A stretch of DNA of 64,000 nucleotides from Aureimonas sp. SA4125 (lineage in GTDB: Bacteria; Pseudomonadota; Alphaproteobacteria; Rhizobiales; Rhizobiaceae), in NCBI RefSeq assembly GCF_019973775.1, contig NZ_AP025032.1, positions 2,294,001 to 2,358,000 on the forward strand. The letters are read 5' to 3'. Made by a program: the position numbers and the translations under genes. Numbering within the stretch: the stretch's first letter is position 1; every line of letters begins with the position of its first letter. Under the pieces are notes generated by a model, which had not been told where the DNA came from, searched no databases, and saw only the letters and a list, made by a program, of their open reading frames with translations. Below, one piece after another: positions 44,260 to 54,642 of this stretch.

Positions 44260-44685
44260 AGCGCGTTAATACAGGCAGACGGCGGCGGTCGGAAGCTTGA
44301 GGCGGAAGCAGCGTAGTGTGCAGGACGGGTGCCATATCATTCTGGCTGTCGGGAGCGTTCTGCCATTGCCGCGCGCCCCTTGTATCGTCTGGGAGGTGTT
44401 GACGGCTTGCGACCCCCACAAGCTGACGAAAAGGCAGTATTTGCTCGATTTTTTCAAATGCTGATATTCGATTATCAGCTCTAATGACCGAGCCGTAATC
44501 CGGGAACCAGGCTCTGTTCCTTCAGTTGTCAAAATTGATGTTCACGTTTTGCGATACCGAAACGGGTCGCTGTTTTCAAATCAGGCTTGGGGCCCTTTCC
44601 ACCCGGCATGTATTCAAAGCAAGCGGCTCTTCCGCAACCATGGTTACTAAGATGCTGCGCTTTCTGTAGAATTCGGCGCCGCAGC
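44260..44685. other. Stretch without a recognised gene
   Basis: 426 bp between the IS66 element and the esterase gene. Open frames exist on the minus strand, but none shows a domain or a good ribosome site. It is lower in GC than its surroundings. Confidence 0.45.
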
Positions 44686-45678
44686 CTAATCCTCGTCGCT
44701 GGCTGACCGACTATGAGCACCAGCCGGAGCGAGTTTTTCGAGCATCCAATCGGCAACGAAACTTTCGACCTTTTTTGCGACCGACGTGCCCATGCGGTTG
44801 AAGGCGTGTGGGCTCTCCGGGGCGATCAGGAGTTCAGAATTGCCGCTTGCCTCCTCCCATTTTGCCGCCATGCGCTCATTGTCCTCGAGCAGCATATCCT
44901 TCGTGCCCACTAAGAAGAGTGCCGGGGGCATACACGAAAGGTCGGCATAGAAAGGCGAAATCGCTGGATCTCGCCGTTCTTCCTCGGTCATTCCGGGGGT
45001 CAGCTCGTACAGGGTTGCGCGCACTGTCGGTCCGTGCAGTACCAGCGTTTCAGGCCCGGCGGCGCGTACCATGGCAGTGCCCGCGAAGTCGTATAGGCCG
45101 AAGAACAGCACCGTGCCCGCAATCTGCGGCGCAAGTGTGCTGCGATCACGAAGCCGGAGCAGCGTAGCCGCGGCGAGATGCGCGCCGGCAGAGGACCCCT
45201 TGACGACGATCCGGTCCGTGCCGAACTCGCGCATGGCGTGCTCAATCGTCCATACTGCCGCCGCTTCGCAATCGTCCACCAGCGCACTGATCGGATTTGA
45301 GAGCGCCAATCGATAGTCGACGCTAACCACCGCGACACCGATCCGGACGGCCAGCTCGGCATTCTGATCATCGCCCATTCGAGCGTTACCGATCGTCCAT
45401 CCGCCACCGTGATAGTCAAGAATGATCCCGCAGCACTCGCCCGCTGGCCGATGTATTCGCAATTTCACAGGTCGATTAAGCGCAACGATCTTTTTCAGAG
45501 TGCGGGTAGCGTTCGTCTGGCTGCCTCGAATTAAGGGATAGAGTTCCGCAACCCGCAACATGGCGTTCAGGGCAACGCGTCCGAGCGCGGTTTCCATACG
45601 CAGTCGCGGGAGTATCGCCAGCCTCCTGTTTAAGCGCCGCGCTTCATCAAGGTCTTCCGGAGTGAAATTAAGGTCCAT
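44686..45678 (-). CDS. Alpha/beta hydrolase, hormone-sensitive-lipase (HSL) type esterase
   Basis: A 330-residue esterase of the HSL family. Oxyanion-hole motif HGGGW (residues 90-94), nucleophile motif GSSAG (Ser163), an Asp in LVGTKDMLLED and the catalytic His in PESPHAFNRMG. It has no clear signal peptide, so probably cytoplasmic; it would cleave short acyl esters. ATG 45678 (MDLNFTPEDLDEARRLN) is chosen; the longer frame adds 29 basic residues. It stands alone on the island. Confidence 0.87.
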   Translation of the reverse strand: MDLNFTPEDLDEARRLNRRLAILPRLRMETALGRVALNAMLRVAELYPLIRGSQTNATRTLKKIVALNRPVKLRIHRPAGECCGIILDYHGGGWTIGNARMGDDQNAELAVRIGVAVVSVDYRLALSNPISALVDDCEAAAVWTIEHAMREFGTDRIVVKGSSAGAHLAAATLLRLRDRSTLAPQIAGTVLFFGLYDFAGTAMVRAAGPETLVLHGPTVRATLYELTPGMTEEERRDPAISPFYADLSCMPPALFLVGTKDMLLEDNERMAAKWEEASGNSELLIAPESPHAFNRMGTSVAKKVESFVADWMLEKLAPAGAHSRSASDED

Positions 45679-45999
45679 CGAAGGCAAACGCAGGGCGTGT
45701 CGTTGAGGTCCCAAGCCTTCATGCGACGCAGGCACACGATCCCGGCTTCTGTTGGCGAGTTGCAACTGGCCAGCAGTCCGCTGGCTTAGACGACTATGAT
45801 TACGACGAATTGGACTGACAATGCGAGGGCGTTATTTGCACTACATCGGCCGTTAAGACAATTTTCGCCCGTCGGTAGCCGCTCCTCGGGACGAGGGTAT
45901 AGGGCAGGTGATGGCGATTAGCTGACGCATTGATCATCATTTCGCAGGACTCGTCCAAGTGTGGCTCACGGCTCAAGCCGACCGAGCGGCTCAACTTTT
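45679..45999. other. Stretch without a recognised gene
   Basis: 321 bp upstream of the esterase gene and downstream of the response regulator. Nothing recognisable was found; it probably contains the esterase promoter. Confidence 0.45.
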
Positions 46000-46401
46000 T
46001 TAAACAGTCTGGTTAGAAGCCGAGCATGTGAACGCGGCAACCATCGTCGCTTTGAGCTCGGTCTCACTGAATGGCTTGCCTATTCGGGGCGCACGATTGA
46101 GACTCTCCGCGAGTTCGAGCGCACCATATCCAGTGGCGACAACGAATGGCACCGACGCCGCCCTTAGAGCGACAGCGATTGGAGCGCTGCTGTCGCCGCT
46201 CAGATTGGCATCGAGCAGTGCGCCGTCCAGGCCACCGTCATTGACAACCGCAAGCGCCTCCTCGATCGTTCCCACCGGGCCAACGACGTCGCATCCGAAA
46301 TCCTCCAATACCATGCTGATATAATCAGCGACCATGTATTCGTCTTCCACGACGAGAACCCGCAGGCCAGCCAGCTCCGAGAGCGCGAGCGCCGCCATCA
46401 A
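46000..46401 (-). CDS. Single-domain response regulator
   Basis: A 133-residue receiver domain without an output domain. Acidic pair in VLVVEDEYM (Glu19, Asp20), phospho-acceptor probably Asp64 (ALLDANLSGD), Thr/Ala switch in VVATGYGA and Lys in RIGKPFSE. Such receivers commonly pair with HWE kinases. It overlaps the stop of the large kinase gene upstream (ATGA), so it is probably that kinase's partner. Confidence 0.88.
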   Translation of the reverse strand: MMAALALSELAGLRVLVVEDEYMVADYISMVLEDFGCDVVGPVGTIEEALAVVNDGGLDGALLDANLSGDSSAPIAVALRAASVPFVVATGYGALELAESLNRAPRIGKPFSETELKATMVAAFTCSASNQTV

Positions 46402-49400
46402 ACGGTGTTTACAGTGGGAGGACGTGCCGCACCGGTCGGCATGACAGCCGACTCCATCGGGAAGGTCAGCGTCGCGCGCAGACCTTCCTGCTCGAAGGTC
46501 ACGCTCGATTTGCCCTTAAGCTCATAGGCGATGCTGCGCTCGATGAATCGCGTCCCCTGTCCACGCCGCGTCGGCTCCTGAACGGGCGGGCCTTGGCTTT
46601 CGGTCCAGTCGACTTCGATCCTTGGTTCTGGGTCGGCTGAATTGATCCGCCATGCGATCAGCACCCGCCCCTTGGCCACCGACAGCGCCCCGTATTTTAC
46701 CGCATTGGTCGCGAGTTCATGCAGGATCATTGCCAACGCGAGCGAGGCCTGTGGGCGCAGGTCGATGTCCGGACCGTCCCCCAGCGCGACCTGGCGATCG
46801 ACCGCGAACGGCCTGAGCGACCGATGAACGATGTGCCTGAGCGTCACACCTTTCCAGCTGCCGTCGACGATCGCATCGTTGGCACCCGCCAGCGCCTGAA
46901 GCCGACCCTTAAAAGCCTCGCCAAAATATTCGAGCGTGTCACTGGACCTCAGCGTCTGCACGACGATCGACTGCACGACGGCCAGCGTGTTTTTCACACG
47001 GTGGCTCAACTCTCCAACCAGCAGTTCCTGATGCCGCGCCGTGTCCCTGCGCTCGGTAACATCCTCCAAGGCCAGTATGACGAGTTCACCACGCGAGTCA
47101 TCGCTATCGATACGGCGGGCATTAAGCATCATGCAACGCTTCCCAAGCCGTGGAACTTCAATTTCGATTTCATAATCGGCAATCTGTTGCCGGTTTGGAA
47201 TCAATTCTTCTAGGAGGGTTCGAAGCGACGGAATATTCCACTGACCGTCGACCAGGTCGTAAACGAGAGAGCCGGTCGTATCGGCGGGGCTGATGCTGAA
47301 GGTCTCGTAGAACGCCGAGTTGGCGGATATCACACGGAGATCTTTCGACAACGCCAGCAGCGGATCGCGGATGGTTTCAACGATCGCCTCGGCATAGTCG
47401 CGGGCCGCCGCAATCTCGACCTGCTTAGAATTGAGGTCGGTGATGTCGATGAACGTGGCGACCGCTCCGGCGATGCGGTTGTCGCGAGTGCGGTATGGCG
47501 CCACGCGCAAGAGCAGGGAGCGACCGTCGCCGGCGTTCACTTCCTGCTCGGATATCGCCAGCCGTTCGATCGCGGCTTTCGCTTTTTCTATCAAATCGCC
47601 GCGCGCAAATTTCTGGGTGAAATTGGCGATAGGTCGACCGACGTCCTTTTCGATCAGCTCGAACAGCGTCTGGATCGCCGGACTGAACCATTTGATCCTC
47701 AGCTCGGTGTCGAGGAAGATCGTTGCGACTTCGTTGCCGGTGAGGAGGTTACGAAGATCATCGCTCGCTTCGGCCAGCTCGACGATCTTGCGGTCGAGCT
47801 GCGAGTTGATGGTGCTCAGCTCTTCATTGAGTGACTGCAGCTCTTCCTTGGACGATTCGAGTTCCTCGTTGGTGGCTTGCAGCTCCTCGTTGACGCTGGT
47901 CACTTCCTCGTTGGCGGCGGTCAGTTCCTCGTTGGTGGTTTCATACCGCTCGATTGTCACGCGCATCTCCTCGCGCGCGATCCGCAGCTCCTCTTCCATG
48001 CCCTGGTCCGACCCAACAGGGGCGGACGTTTCCCGTGCAGGCGGACTGGCGATGTCACCCTGATCCGTGCCGAAGCTTACCAGTATCATGCTGGGATTAG
48101 GTCCGTTGCGGACCGGGCCGGCGGTCACCACCACAGCGTCGCTCGATCCGCGCCTGAATGCGGCGCGCAGCGAGATGGTCTCATCATTCTCGATCGCCTT
48201 GCGCACCGCGCTGCGGACCGTAACGCGCAATCCCTCGCGCGCCAGCGCCAACAGGTCCATCGTCGGTGCGCCCGCCGGCTGCGTCAGATAATCTTCGGTC
48301 GATCCGTGAAAATGGAGCACCCGATAGTTCCGATCGATCAGCACCGAAGCTGGCGCGAAGCGATCGGCGAGCGACTTGAGCGCGATGTCGGCAAGCTTGG
48401 GCGGCGCGGCAACGCCTTTCGACAGACCATCGCGGATCGGCCAATGGGCAAAGTCGATCGCCGGCGGTCTGGCCGGGCCGACGCGTCGGTAGATCCGCCA
48501 GCGCTTCGATATGCTGGTAAACAGATGGTCGCGCTGGCCGACGGTCTCGGCGTTGCCGAGAAACAAGACGCCGTTTTCGCGCAGCGCGAAGTGCGCCAGC
48601 GAGAGAATCTTGTCCTGCGCCGCCGGCTCCAGATAGATCAGCAGGTTGCGGCAGCTGACGAGATCCATGCGCGAATAGGGCGGATCCTTGAGCACATTCT
48701 GCGGCGCGAACAGGACTGTCTCGCGGATGTCCGGTTTGATCCGGTAATAATTGTCGTCGATCTTGTCGAAAAAGCGCGCAATGCGCGGGGCCGTCAGGCT
48801 TTCGACCATGCTCCCCGGAAAGGTCGCCCTGCGCCCTGCGCTCAGATGATGTTCGGCCGCATCGGTCGCGAAGACTTTTACCGCAAGGTCTTTTTTGGCG
48901 GCCTCGCTGCGTTCGGCAAGGATCATGGCAATGGTATAGGCTTCTTCGCCGGTCGAGCAGGCCGGCACCCAGGCCCGGATTGACTGGCCGCGCTCCGCTT
49001 GCTCGACCATCGGCGCGATCACTTCCCGGTCGAGCGCCTCCCAAGCCTCGGCATCGCGGAAAAACGCGGTAACGTGAATCAGCAGATCCTTGACGAGCGC
49101 GCCGGCCTCGTCGGGATTGCTCGCCAACAAGGCCAGATAATCGTCGAGCTTTTCGACGTGCGCGATACCCATTCGGCGGTGGATGCGCCGGGACAGGGTA
49201 TTGTGCTTGTACTGGCTGAAATCATGACCGGCGCGAGCGTGCAACAGGGTAAGCACATCCTCCAGTCCCGGCCCCGACCCGTCCGTGCCCGGACCCTCAG
49301 CCATTTCGGGCCGCGGCGCCTCGACATAAGAATGGCGCGCGTAACGCAGCAGCGCCTCGGGCATCAGCTCGGGCGCGAGCACGAGATCGACCAACCCCGA

Positions 49401-49922
49401 CGCGATCGCGTGGCGCGGCATGCTGTCGAACTTGGCTGTCTGAGGATCCTGCGCGATGCACAGGCCGCCGGCCTGTTTGATGTCGGCCAGCCCGGCGGTG
49501 CCGTTGCTGCCCGCGCCGGAAAGCACGATCGCGATCGCCTTTGCCTTCTGGTCCTCGGCCAGCGCGCTGAAGAACTTATCGATCGGATGACGCTGGCCGC
49601 GCGGCTCCTCGGGCTCGACCAGCTGCAACAGGCCGTCGTGGATGAGCAAAGTCTTGGCCGGAACGATGATGTGCACGCGGTTCGGCTCGACGCGCATGCC
49701 GTCCTCGATCTGCACGACTGGCATCGTCGTTGCCCGACCAAGCAGTTCGGCGAGCAAGCTCTGGCGGGTGGGATCGAGGTGCTGGACGATAATGAAACCC
49801 ATGCCGCTGTCGGACGCCATCGCGTTCAGGAAGGCCGTCGCCACCTCCAGCCCGCCCGCCGACATGCCGATACCGACGATCGGAAAGGCACCGCCTACTC
49901 CTTCCGCCGCGTCGCTGCCCAT
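46398..49922 (-). CDS. Hybrid CheB-CheR-PAS sensor with HWE histidine kinase
   Basis: A 1174-residue cytoplasmic signalling protein. Residues ~14-200 are a CheB-like methylesterase domain (GIGMSAGG with Ser21, QHLDP with His48). Residues ~220-490 are a CheR methyltransferase (ACSTGEEAYTIAM binds SAM). A long coiled coil (EELTAANEEVTSVNEEL...) spans ~650-740, then two PAS domains. The end is an HWE-type kinase: H-box GELSHRVKNTLAV, N-box HELATNAVKYGAL and VDWTESQG. The CheB Asp expected in GSDGTxG is Asn140 here (SGAGSNGTAGL). It is translated together with the receiver protein. The input signal is unknown. Confidence 0.92.
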   Translation of the reverse strand: MGSDAAEGVGGAFPIVGIGMSAGGLEVATAFLNAMASDSGMGFIIVQHLDPTRQSLLAELLGRATTMPVVQIEDGMRVEPNRVHIIVPAKTLLIHDGLLQLVEPEEPRGQRHPIDKFFSALAEDQKAKAIAIVLSGAGSNGTAGLADIKQAGGLCIAQDPQTAKFDSMPRHAIASGLVDLVLAPELMPEALLRYARHSYVEAPRPEMAEGPGTDGSGPGLEDVLTLLHARAGHDFSQYKHNTLSRRIHRRMGIAHVEKLDDYLALLASNPDEAGALVKDLLIHVTAFFRDAEAWEALDREVIAPMVEQAERGQSIRAWVPACSTGEEAYTIAMILAERSEAAKKDLAVKVFATDAAEHHLSAGRRATFPGSMVESLTAPRIARFFDKIDDNYYRIKPDIRETVLFAPQNVLKDPPYSRMDLVSCRNLLIYLEPAAQDKILSLAHFALRENGVLFLGNAETVGQRDHLFTSISKRWRIYRRVGPARPPAIDFAHWPIRDGLSKGVAAPPKLADIALKSLADRFAPASVLIDRNYRVLHFHGSTEDYLTQPAGAPTMDLLALAREGLRVTVRSAVRKAIENDETISLRAAFRRGSSDAVVVTAGPVRNGPNPSMILVSFGTDQGDIASPPARETSAPVGSDQGMEEELRIAREEMRVTIERYETTNEELTAANEEVTSVNEELQATNEELESSKEELQSLNEELSTINSQLDRKIVELAEASDDLRNLLTGNEVATIFLDTELRIKWFSPAIQTLFELIEKDVGRPIANFTQKFARGDLIEKAKAAIERLAISEQEVNAGDGRSLLLRVAPYRTRDNRIAGAVATFIDITDLNSKQVEIAAARDYAEAIVETIRDPLLALSKDLRVISANSAFYETFSISPADTTGSLVYDLVDGQWNIPSLRTLLEELIPNRQQIADYEIEIEVPRLGKRCMMLNARRIDSDDSRGELVILALEDVTERRDTARHQELLVGELSHRVKNTLAVVQSIVVQTLRSSDTLEYFGEAFKGRLQALAGANDAIVDGSWKGVTLRHIVHRSLRPFAVDRQVALGDGPDIDLRPQASLALAMILHELATNAVKYGALSVAKGRVLIAWRINSADPEPRIEVDWTESQGPPVQEPTRRGQGTRFIERSIAYELKGKSSVTFEQEGLRATLTFPMESAVMPTGAARPPTVNTV

Positions 49923-50297
49923 CGATTGTGGCGCGGTTTGACGATCGGGCCCAGAGCCACCGTCCGCCGCCGGTCGTCGCCGACGGGAGGTGGGCTTACC
50001 GGGATCTTCGATCGACTTAGCCAGCCTCTTGCTCCAATATGATGGTAAACGTTCTATCGTAACGTCCCGATCGACGCTAGTTGCCAGATCATATGCTTAA
50101 CGCGATCTTTTTTACGGCTTTTTGCCGGGCAACGTCGGATTTTGCCTTGTAATCAGATCTCACGTGAGAGGGTTGATCGCCGAGGCCATGACTGCCTGCT
50201 GTCTGGCCTCAAGGCTCGCGCGCGAGTGCAATGAACGTTGCCCGTTCAAAGAACTGCGCATTTTGCCGCTTCGGCAACTGCGGACTAAGGAGCCCGA
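49923..50297. other. Divergent promoter region with two inverted repeats
   Basis: 375 bp between the two divergent HWE kinase genes. TGAACG-N5-CGTTCA lies at 50232-50248 and TTGCCG-N3-CGGCAA at 50263-50277, both just upstream of the + strand kinase. These may be an operator and a hairpin in the leader. No gene was seen. Confidence 0.5.
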
Positions 50298-51308
50298 ATG
50301 ACCACAACAGCAGAATCTTTAAAGCCTCTTCTCTGGGAGCCGCAAAACCTAGTGCGGGCGATTGAAGCGGCGGGGGTAACACTCTGGTCGTGGAACGTCG
50401 ATACCGACGCGTTGGCGATGGACGACCATGCATATGATCTTTGGGGCATTCCACGTGGGATCGACGTTCAGTTCGAGGATCTTTCGGCTCACATTCATCC
50501 CGCCGATCGCGATCGGGTTCGTGCAGCCTTCACGGCTACGCGCGCCATAATCGGCCCGTATGAGATCGACTTCCGAATCATGGTTGGCGAAGAGCTGAAA
50601 TGGATTTCTGCCCGCGGCCAGGGCCACGATGTGGGGATGGTCCACCGGATCATGTTCGGCATCTTCATCGATGTGACGGGGCGTAAGCAGGCCGAGGAGG
50701 GTCGAGAGCTACTGGCGGGTGAAATGAGCCACCGCGTCAAGAATCTGCTCGCCATTGCATCCGGGCTCACGGCGATCACGTCGCGCTCCACCAACACAAC
50801 GGACGACATGGCGCGCGAACTCACGCTCAGGCTGACTGCCTTGGGCCGAGCGCACGATTTGGTTCGGCCAGTACCTGGACAGACCGAGACGGCCTCGGTG
50901 CTTCTTGGCGACCTGCTGACGGTCCTGCTTGCCCCGTATGACGATCTCGGCGCTTTCAGCGGTCGGATCCGGGTATCCGTGCCACGGATGCGTGTCGGTG
51001 AATCCGCTACGACAATCCTTGCGCTCGTCGTGCACGAATTGGCGACGAACTCGCTCAAATACGGCGCTCTCTCGGTCGATGCCGGTATTCTGGACGTGTC
51101 GTGCTCGGCACATGATGAGGCGGTCACGGTCATATGGTCGGAAAGCGGCGGACCGACGGTTAAGCCTCCCACGGGCCCGGGCGGCTATGGTCGCAAGCTC
51201 ATCGAACGCAGTGTCACCGGTCAGCTTCGTGGTTCAATCAGATATGACTGGGCCGAGGAAGGCGTGATTGTAACCCTAAAGGTAAATCCCGACCGCTTGA
51301 CTGCGTAA
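50298..51308 (+). CDS. PAS-HWE sensor histidine kinase
   Basis: A 336-residue soluble kinase. A PAS fold of the PAS_3 type spans residues ~20-135 (LWSWNVDTDALAMDDHAYDLWGIP... to IFIDVTGRKQAEE), followed by an HWE kinase core: GEMSHRVKNLLAIAS, HELATNSLKYGALS and VIWSESGGPTVKPP. AAGGAG lies five bases upstream of the ATG. Many such PAS-HWE proteins sense light or redox through flavin; the flavin-binding Cys motif (NCRFLQ) is absent, so this is not a LOV domain. Confidence 0.9.
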   Translation: MTTTAESLKPLLWEPQNLVRAIEAAGVTLWSWNVDTDALAMDDHAYDLWGIPRGIDVQFEDLSAHIHPADRDRVRAAFTATRAIIGPYEIDFRIMVGEELKWISARGQGHDVGMVHRIMFGIFIDVTGRKQAEEGRELLAGEMSHRVKNLLAIASGLTAITSRSTNTTDDMARELTLRLTALGRAHDLVRPVPGQTETASVLLGDLLTVLLAPYDDLGAFSGRIRVSVPRMRVGESATTILALVVHELATNSLKYGALSVDAGILDVSCSAHDEAVTVIWSESGGPTVKPPTGPGGYGRKLIERSVTGQLRGSIRYDWAEEGVIVTLKVNPDRLTA

Positions 51309-51605
51309 AGCAGTGACTACGCGGCCACGCCACGCTCGGTCCTGCAAGGGCACAAGCGCGCGACCGCTCAAAATAGGAGAACGGGCGAGCCGTCGCCGCA
51401 GGGTGGCGGCGCTGGCGTGGCAATTGATCGCCGCGCCTGCCAAACTAACGACTGACAGAACACCACCGCACCTTGACGACGCAAAAGCGGCCCGCTTCAG
51501 TAGCAAATGCGATCTTAACCTGTACTAAATCGCTGGCGCTCACGCACCTTAGTGGCGATTGTTGCCGGTCCGAATTCAACATTGGCGGACGATCGGCCGA
51601 AGCAA
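51309..51605. other. Intergenic stretch, nothing recognised
   Basis: 297 bp between the convergent kinase and relaxase genes. No gene was found. Confidence 0.4.
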
Positions 51606-53692
51606 TCACAGCCCCAGTCCCCGGCTTCGGCCTAGCGTCCAGTCAACGCCACCGCCGGGCATTGGAATTCCGTCCACCTGCTGGCCGAGGCGTTTGGCAA
51701 GCGTGTCGTTCCACGGGACGAGCTGGAATCCCAAGCCGTTGTCGATCATGGCGAACCGCCCGCTGCTGAGCTGGGCCTGCCCGACGAGCTTGCCCGACAC
51801 ACGGTCGCCAGCTCCAGTGGGATGCCAGTCGAGGCCGCGTTCGGCTGCGAACTTCTTGCCCGCCCGGTTGACCTCGGCTTGCTCAAGTTGCGCGATCAGG
51901 TCGGTTGGCGCGCGGAACTGGCCACCGCCAAGATCGCGGACATATCCCATGTCGGCGAGCGCCTGCTTGCGAGCGTCCCAGGCAGCGCGCACGTCGCCGC
52001 CGAAGCCGGTGTGGGGCATGGTCTCGCGTCCGCCACCGAGCATGGTTCGGTCGAGCCAGGTCGCCCCGTCATGGCGCACCTGCCGGTCGAGTGGCAGGTG
52101 GGATAGCTCGTCGATGCGCGGGTCGTTGCCGAACCGCTGGCGGTCATGGGCAAGGCCGCGTTCGGGAAGGTCAGCGGGGATCGTCCAGTGTTCGGCATGG
52201 ACGCGCTCGACGATCCCCGCGCGGCGCAAGGCTTCGAGTCTGCGGACGTGCGACTGGACATGACGCGCATGGTCGACCCGGGGCATGGTCTCGCGCACGG
52301 ATTCTAAGTGCGCCGAAGGCCGGTAGATGCCTTGGGCGTCGGTGTGTTGCACGATGTTATCATCGGCGACGCGCGGCCTGCTCGGCGGAGGTTCTAAGGC
52401 GATGATGCTGCCGCGCCGGATATCCTCGGCACTTGTCGCCGGAACCTCCAAATGATGGACGCGCCCGTCCACGCCGTCGATGGTCAGCCCGATCCGGTCG
52501 CCCAACTCGTCGCCGCCTAACCCCTTGGCGACAACGCGACCGACAATGCGTTCGGTCGGGATGGCGTGATGGACGTTGTAGCTGGAGGCCGCTCGATATT
52601 GCGCGACGCCTTCGCGTTCGAGCGCCTGATGCATCGTCTTGATGATGTCGCCGCGCGTGCCCAGCTCGCGGAGGATCGGCTCGGCGCGGGCCGATATCGT
52701 CCAGACGCCCGGCGTATGCTCGGTCGCCAGACCCATGCGCTCCAGCTTGCGGGCGCGGTCGATCAGCAGCGCCCGGTTCTGCCGGGCGGTTTCGAGCATA
52801 TCCTTGTCGGGGCGCAGGTCTGAGAACTCGTCGCGCTCTTGGCTCCCGATCAGCATCCGGTCGAGCCGGGTGAACCGCTCGGCGTGCACCTCTCGCTCAA
52901 GCTGGCGACTAACCTCCTGCTCGGTCTGACGGCCCAGCTCCAGCGTGACGATCTCGCTCGCGCGCTCGCGCACGCCGTGGGCGATGTAATCCCCGGCGAT
53001 GTTGAGCATCTTGCCGTCGTCGGTGACGCCACGCATCAGGACGTGTGTGTGCGGGTGGCCGGTGTTGTGGTGATCGACCGCGATCCAGTCGAGCTTGGTG
53101 CCAAGGTCCGCCTCCATCTGCGTCATCAGGTCGCGCGTGGTCTGGCGAAGGTCGGACAGCTCGACGCCTTCCTCTGCCGACACAATGAAGCGGAACTGAT
53201 GGCGGTCCTCGCGGCCCCGATCAAGGAACGCCGGACCATCGGCAATATCCTTGTCGGCGGAATAGACCTGGCCTTTCTCACCGTCGCGAGTCACGCCATC
53301 GCGCTCCAGGTAACGCAAATGCGCGTCCACCGCCTTGCGGCTGACGAACTGCCGTCCGCGCGTGGCACCGCGCTGCGGATTGAGCTTCACCACACGGGCC
53401 TTCACCGCCACCCGGCGCGAGCGGGTGCGGACGCCACGCCCGTCCCGACTCCACCCGTTCTGGCCTTTCAAACCCGCTGCGACCTGAGCGCCCCGTCCGC
53501 GCGCGTTGAACCGCCCGCTTCCCTTCCCCGTTCCGGCCAACCTGTTCGGATTGCCGCCCGCCCGGCGGATGGCCTGATGCACCTCGCCGATGAAGGTCTT
53601 GGGACGCTGCCGCACCACCCTTGGCAACCGGCTTGCCCCCGGTCGCGGACCTTGCCGGGACGGATACGGAATCGGTCGTCATCGTTCGCCAT
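51606..53692 (-). pseudogene. VirD2/MobA-type relaxase (DUF3363) with a frameshift near its start
   Basis: About 695 residues. The relaxase core lies near residues 90-260, with the metal-binding histidines in HHNTGHPHTHVLMRG. The rest is the DUF3363 region (IDELSHLPLDRQVRHDGATWLDR). It would nick a plasmid or island origin and pilot the strand during conjugation. The natural start is ATG 53692 (MANDDDRFRIRPGKVRDRG). One base is missing at the C5 run (53636-53640); restoring it links to the long frame VVRQRPKTFIGEVHQAIRRAGG. The long frame alone begins at TTG 53627 and still holds the whole catalytic core. No type IV secretion genes are nearby. Confidence 0.88.
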
Positions 53693-54539
53693 GACGTGAC
53701 GATTGAGGGCTGGATTTACCCGCGCAAGACAGCAAATCGAGGCGTAGGGCCGTGGCGTAGAAAGACTTGCAAACGGCGGGAAACGGCGGGACTGGATTTC
53801 GCGCACATCGTCGATTGTGCATGTCGAAGCATTGATAACAAACGAGAAAATGGCTTGAGTGCCACCCATGCACCGCGTTAACAGTGCCGCGCGACGCCAA
53901 AAAACAATGTGCAGACAAACACTTAGGAACGAAGTTCCGGCAGTGAGGAATCTCGCTTTATCTTGCCGTCATCTTCCTTCCCCTCATCCTGCCATCCACA
54001 TCCATTGATTCCGCCGATCTTACTACTACGCTATACCACGATAACGCCCCAACCCGAGCCGTTGATTCGCCGGATTGTGACAAAACGATTGCGCGAGCGC
54101 AGCGCAGTAACTGTGCAGCCAAGCCGGGATAGTCGCCTTCCGGGAATGCCGCCGCGATACTTAATTCAGCGTTGTCGATCTGCAACGGTTTGGACGTCGG
54201 CTCCTCCATCGTAATGCCGCTGAATGATCCGGGAACCAGCTTTACACACGCGCCCGATTTTACAAAAGTCAGCAGGGCGTGACGATGAAAGGCACGCGCG
54301 ACGACCTTCGGCGACACACCCCGCCGTGAACAAGGCATGTGCTTGATCGTTGCTGCCGGGACCAAATTCGGGGGTCTACCAAGCGTATATCGGGAACGGC
54401 TGGCAGGTCGCCGTACGGCTCGCCATGCACGAGCAGTTATAAAACTTATGCTCGCTTAACGCATCGCCGCCGCATTCCACCGCGCCGCTTAATGCAGTTC
54501 TAAGGCAAACGCTGGGCTCGATCTAACAAAGGCGACCCC
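53693..54539. other. Stretch upstream of kdp; only a doubtful ORF
   Basis: 847 bp. An open frame on the minus strand (53958-54365, 135 codons) contains a stretch that looks protein-like (PTSKPLQIDNAELSIAAAFPEGDYPGLAAQLLRCARAIV). It matches no family I know and lacks a good ribosome site. The last ~100 bp should hold the kdp promoter. No clear KdpE site was recognised. Confidence 0.4.
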
Positions 54540-54629
54540 ATGCCCTTCGACTTACTGCTCGGCGCAATCGTTGCCGCGATTGTGCTTGTCTATCTGCTCG
54601 CCGTGCTCGCGCGCCCTGAGCGGTATTGA
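54540..54629 (+). CDS. kdpF: KdpF small membrane subunit
   Basis: Encodes 29 residues, [29 protein letters not shown]: a single TM helix ending in the RPERY signature of KdpF, which stabilises the KdpABC potassium pump. It lies 13 bp before kdpA. AAAGG precedes the ATG. Confidence 0.9.
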   Translation: MPFDLLLGAIVAAIVLVYLLAVLARPERY

Positions 54630-54642
54630 AGGAGTGCCGGGC

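Noticed and set aside
50298..51308. LOV photoreceptor domain in the PAS-HWE kinase
   Set aside because: The conserved flavin-binding Cys motif of LOV domains is absent. It is an ordinary PAS_3-type fold.
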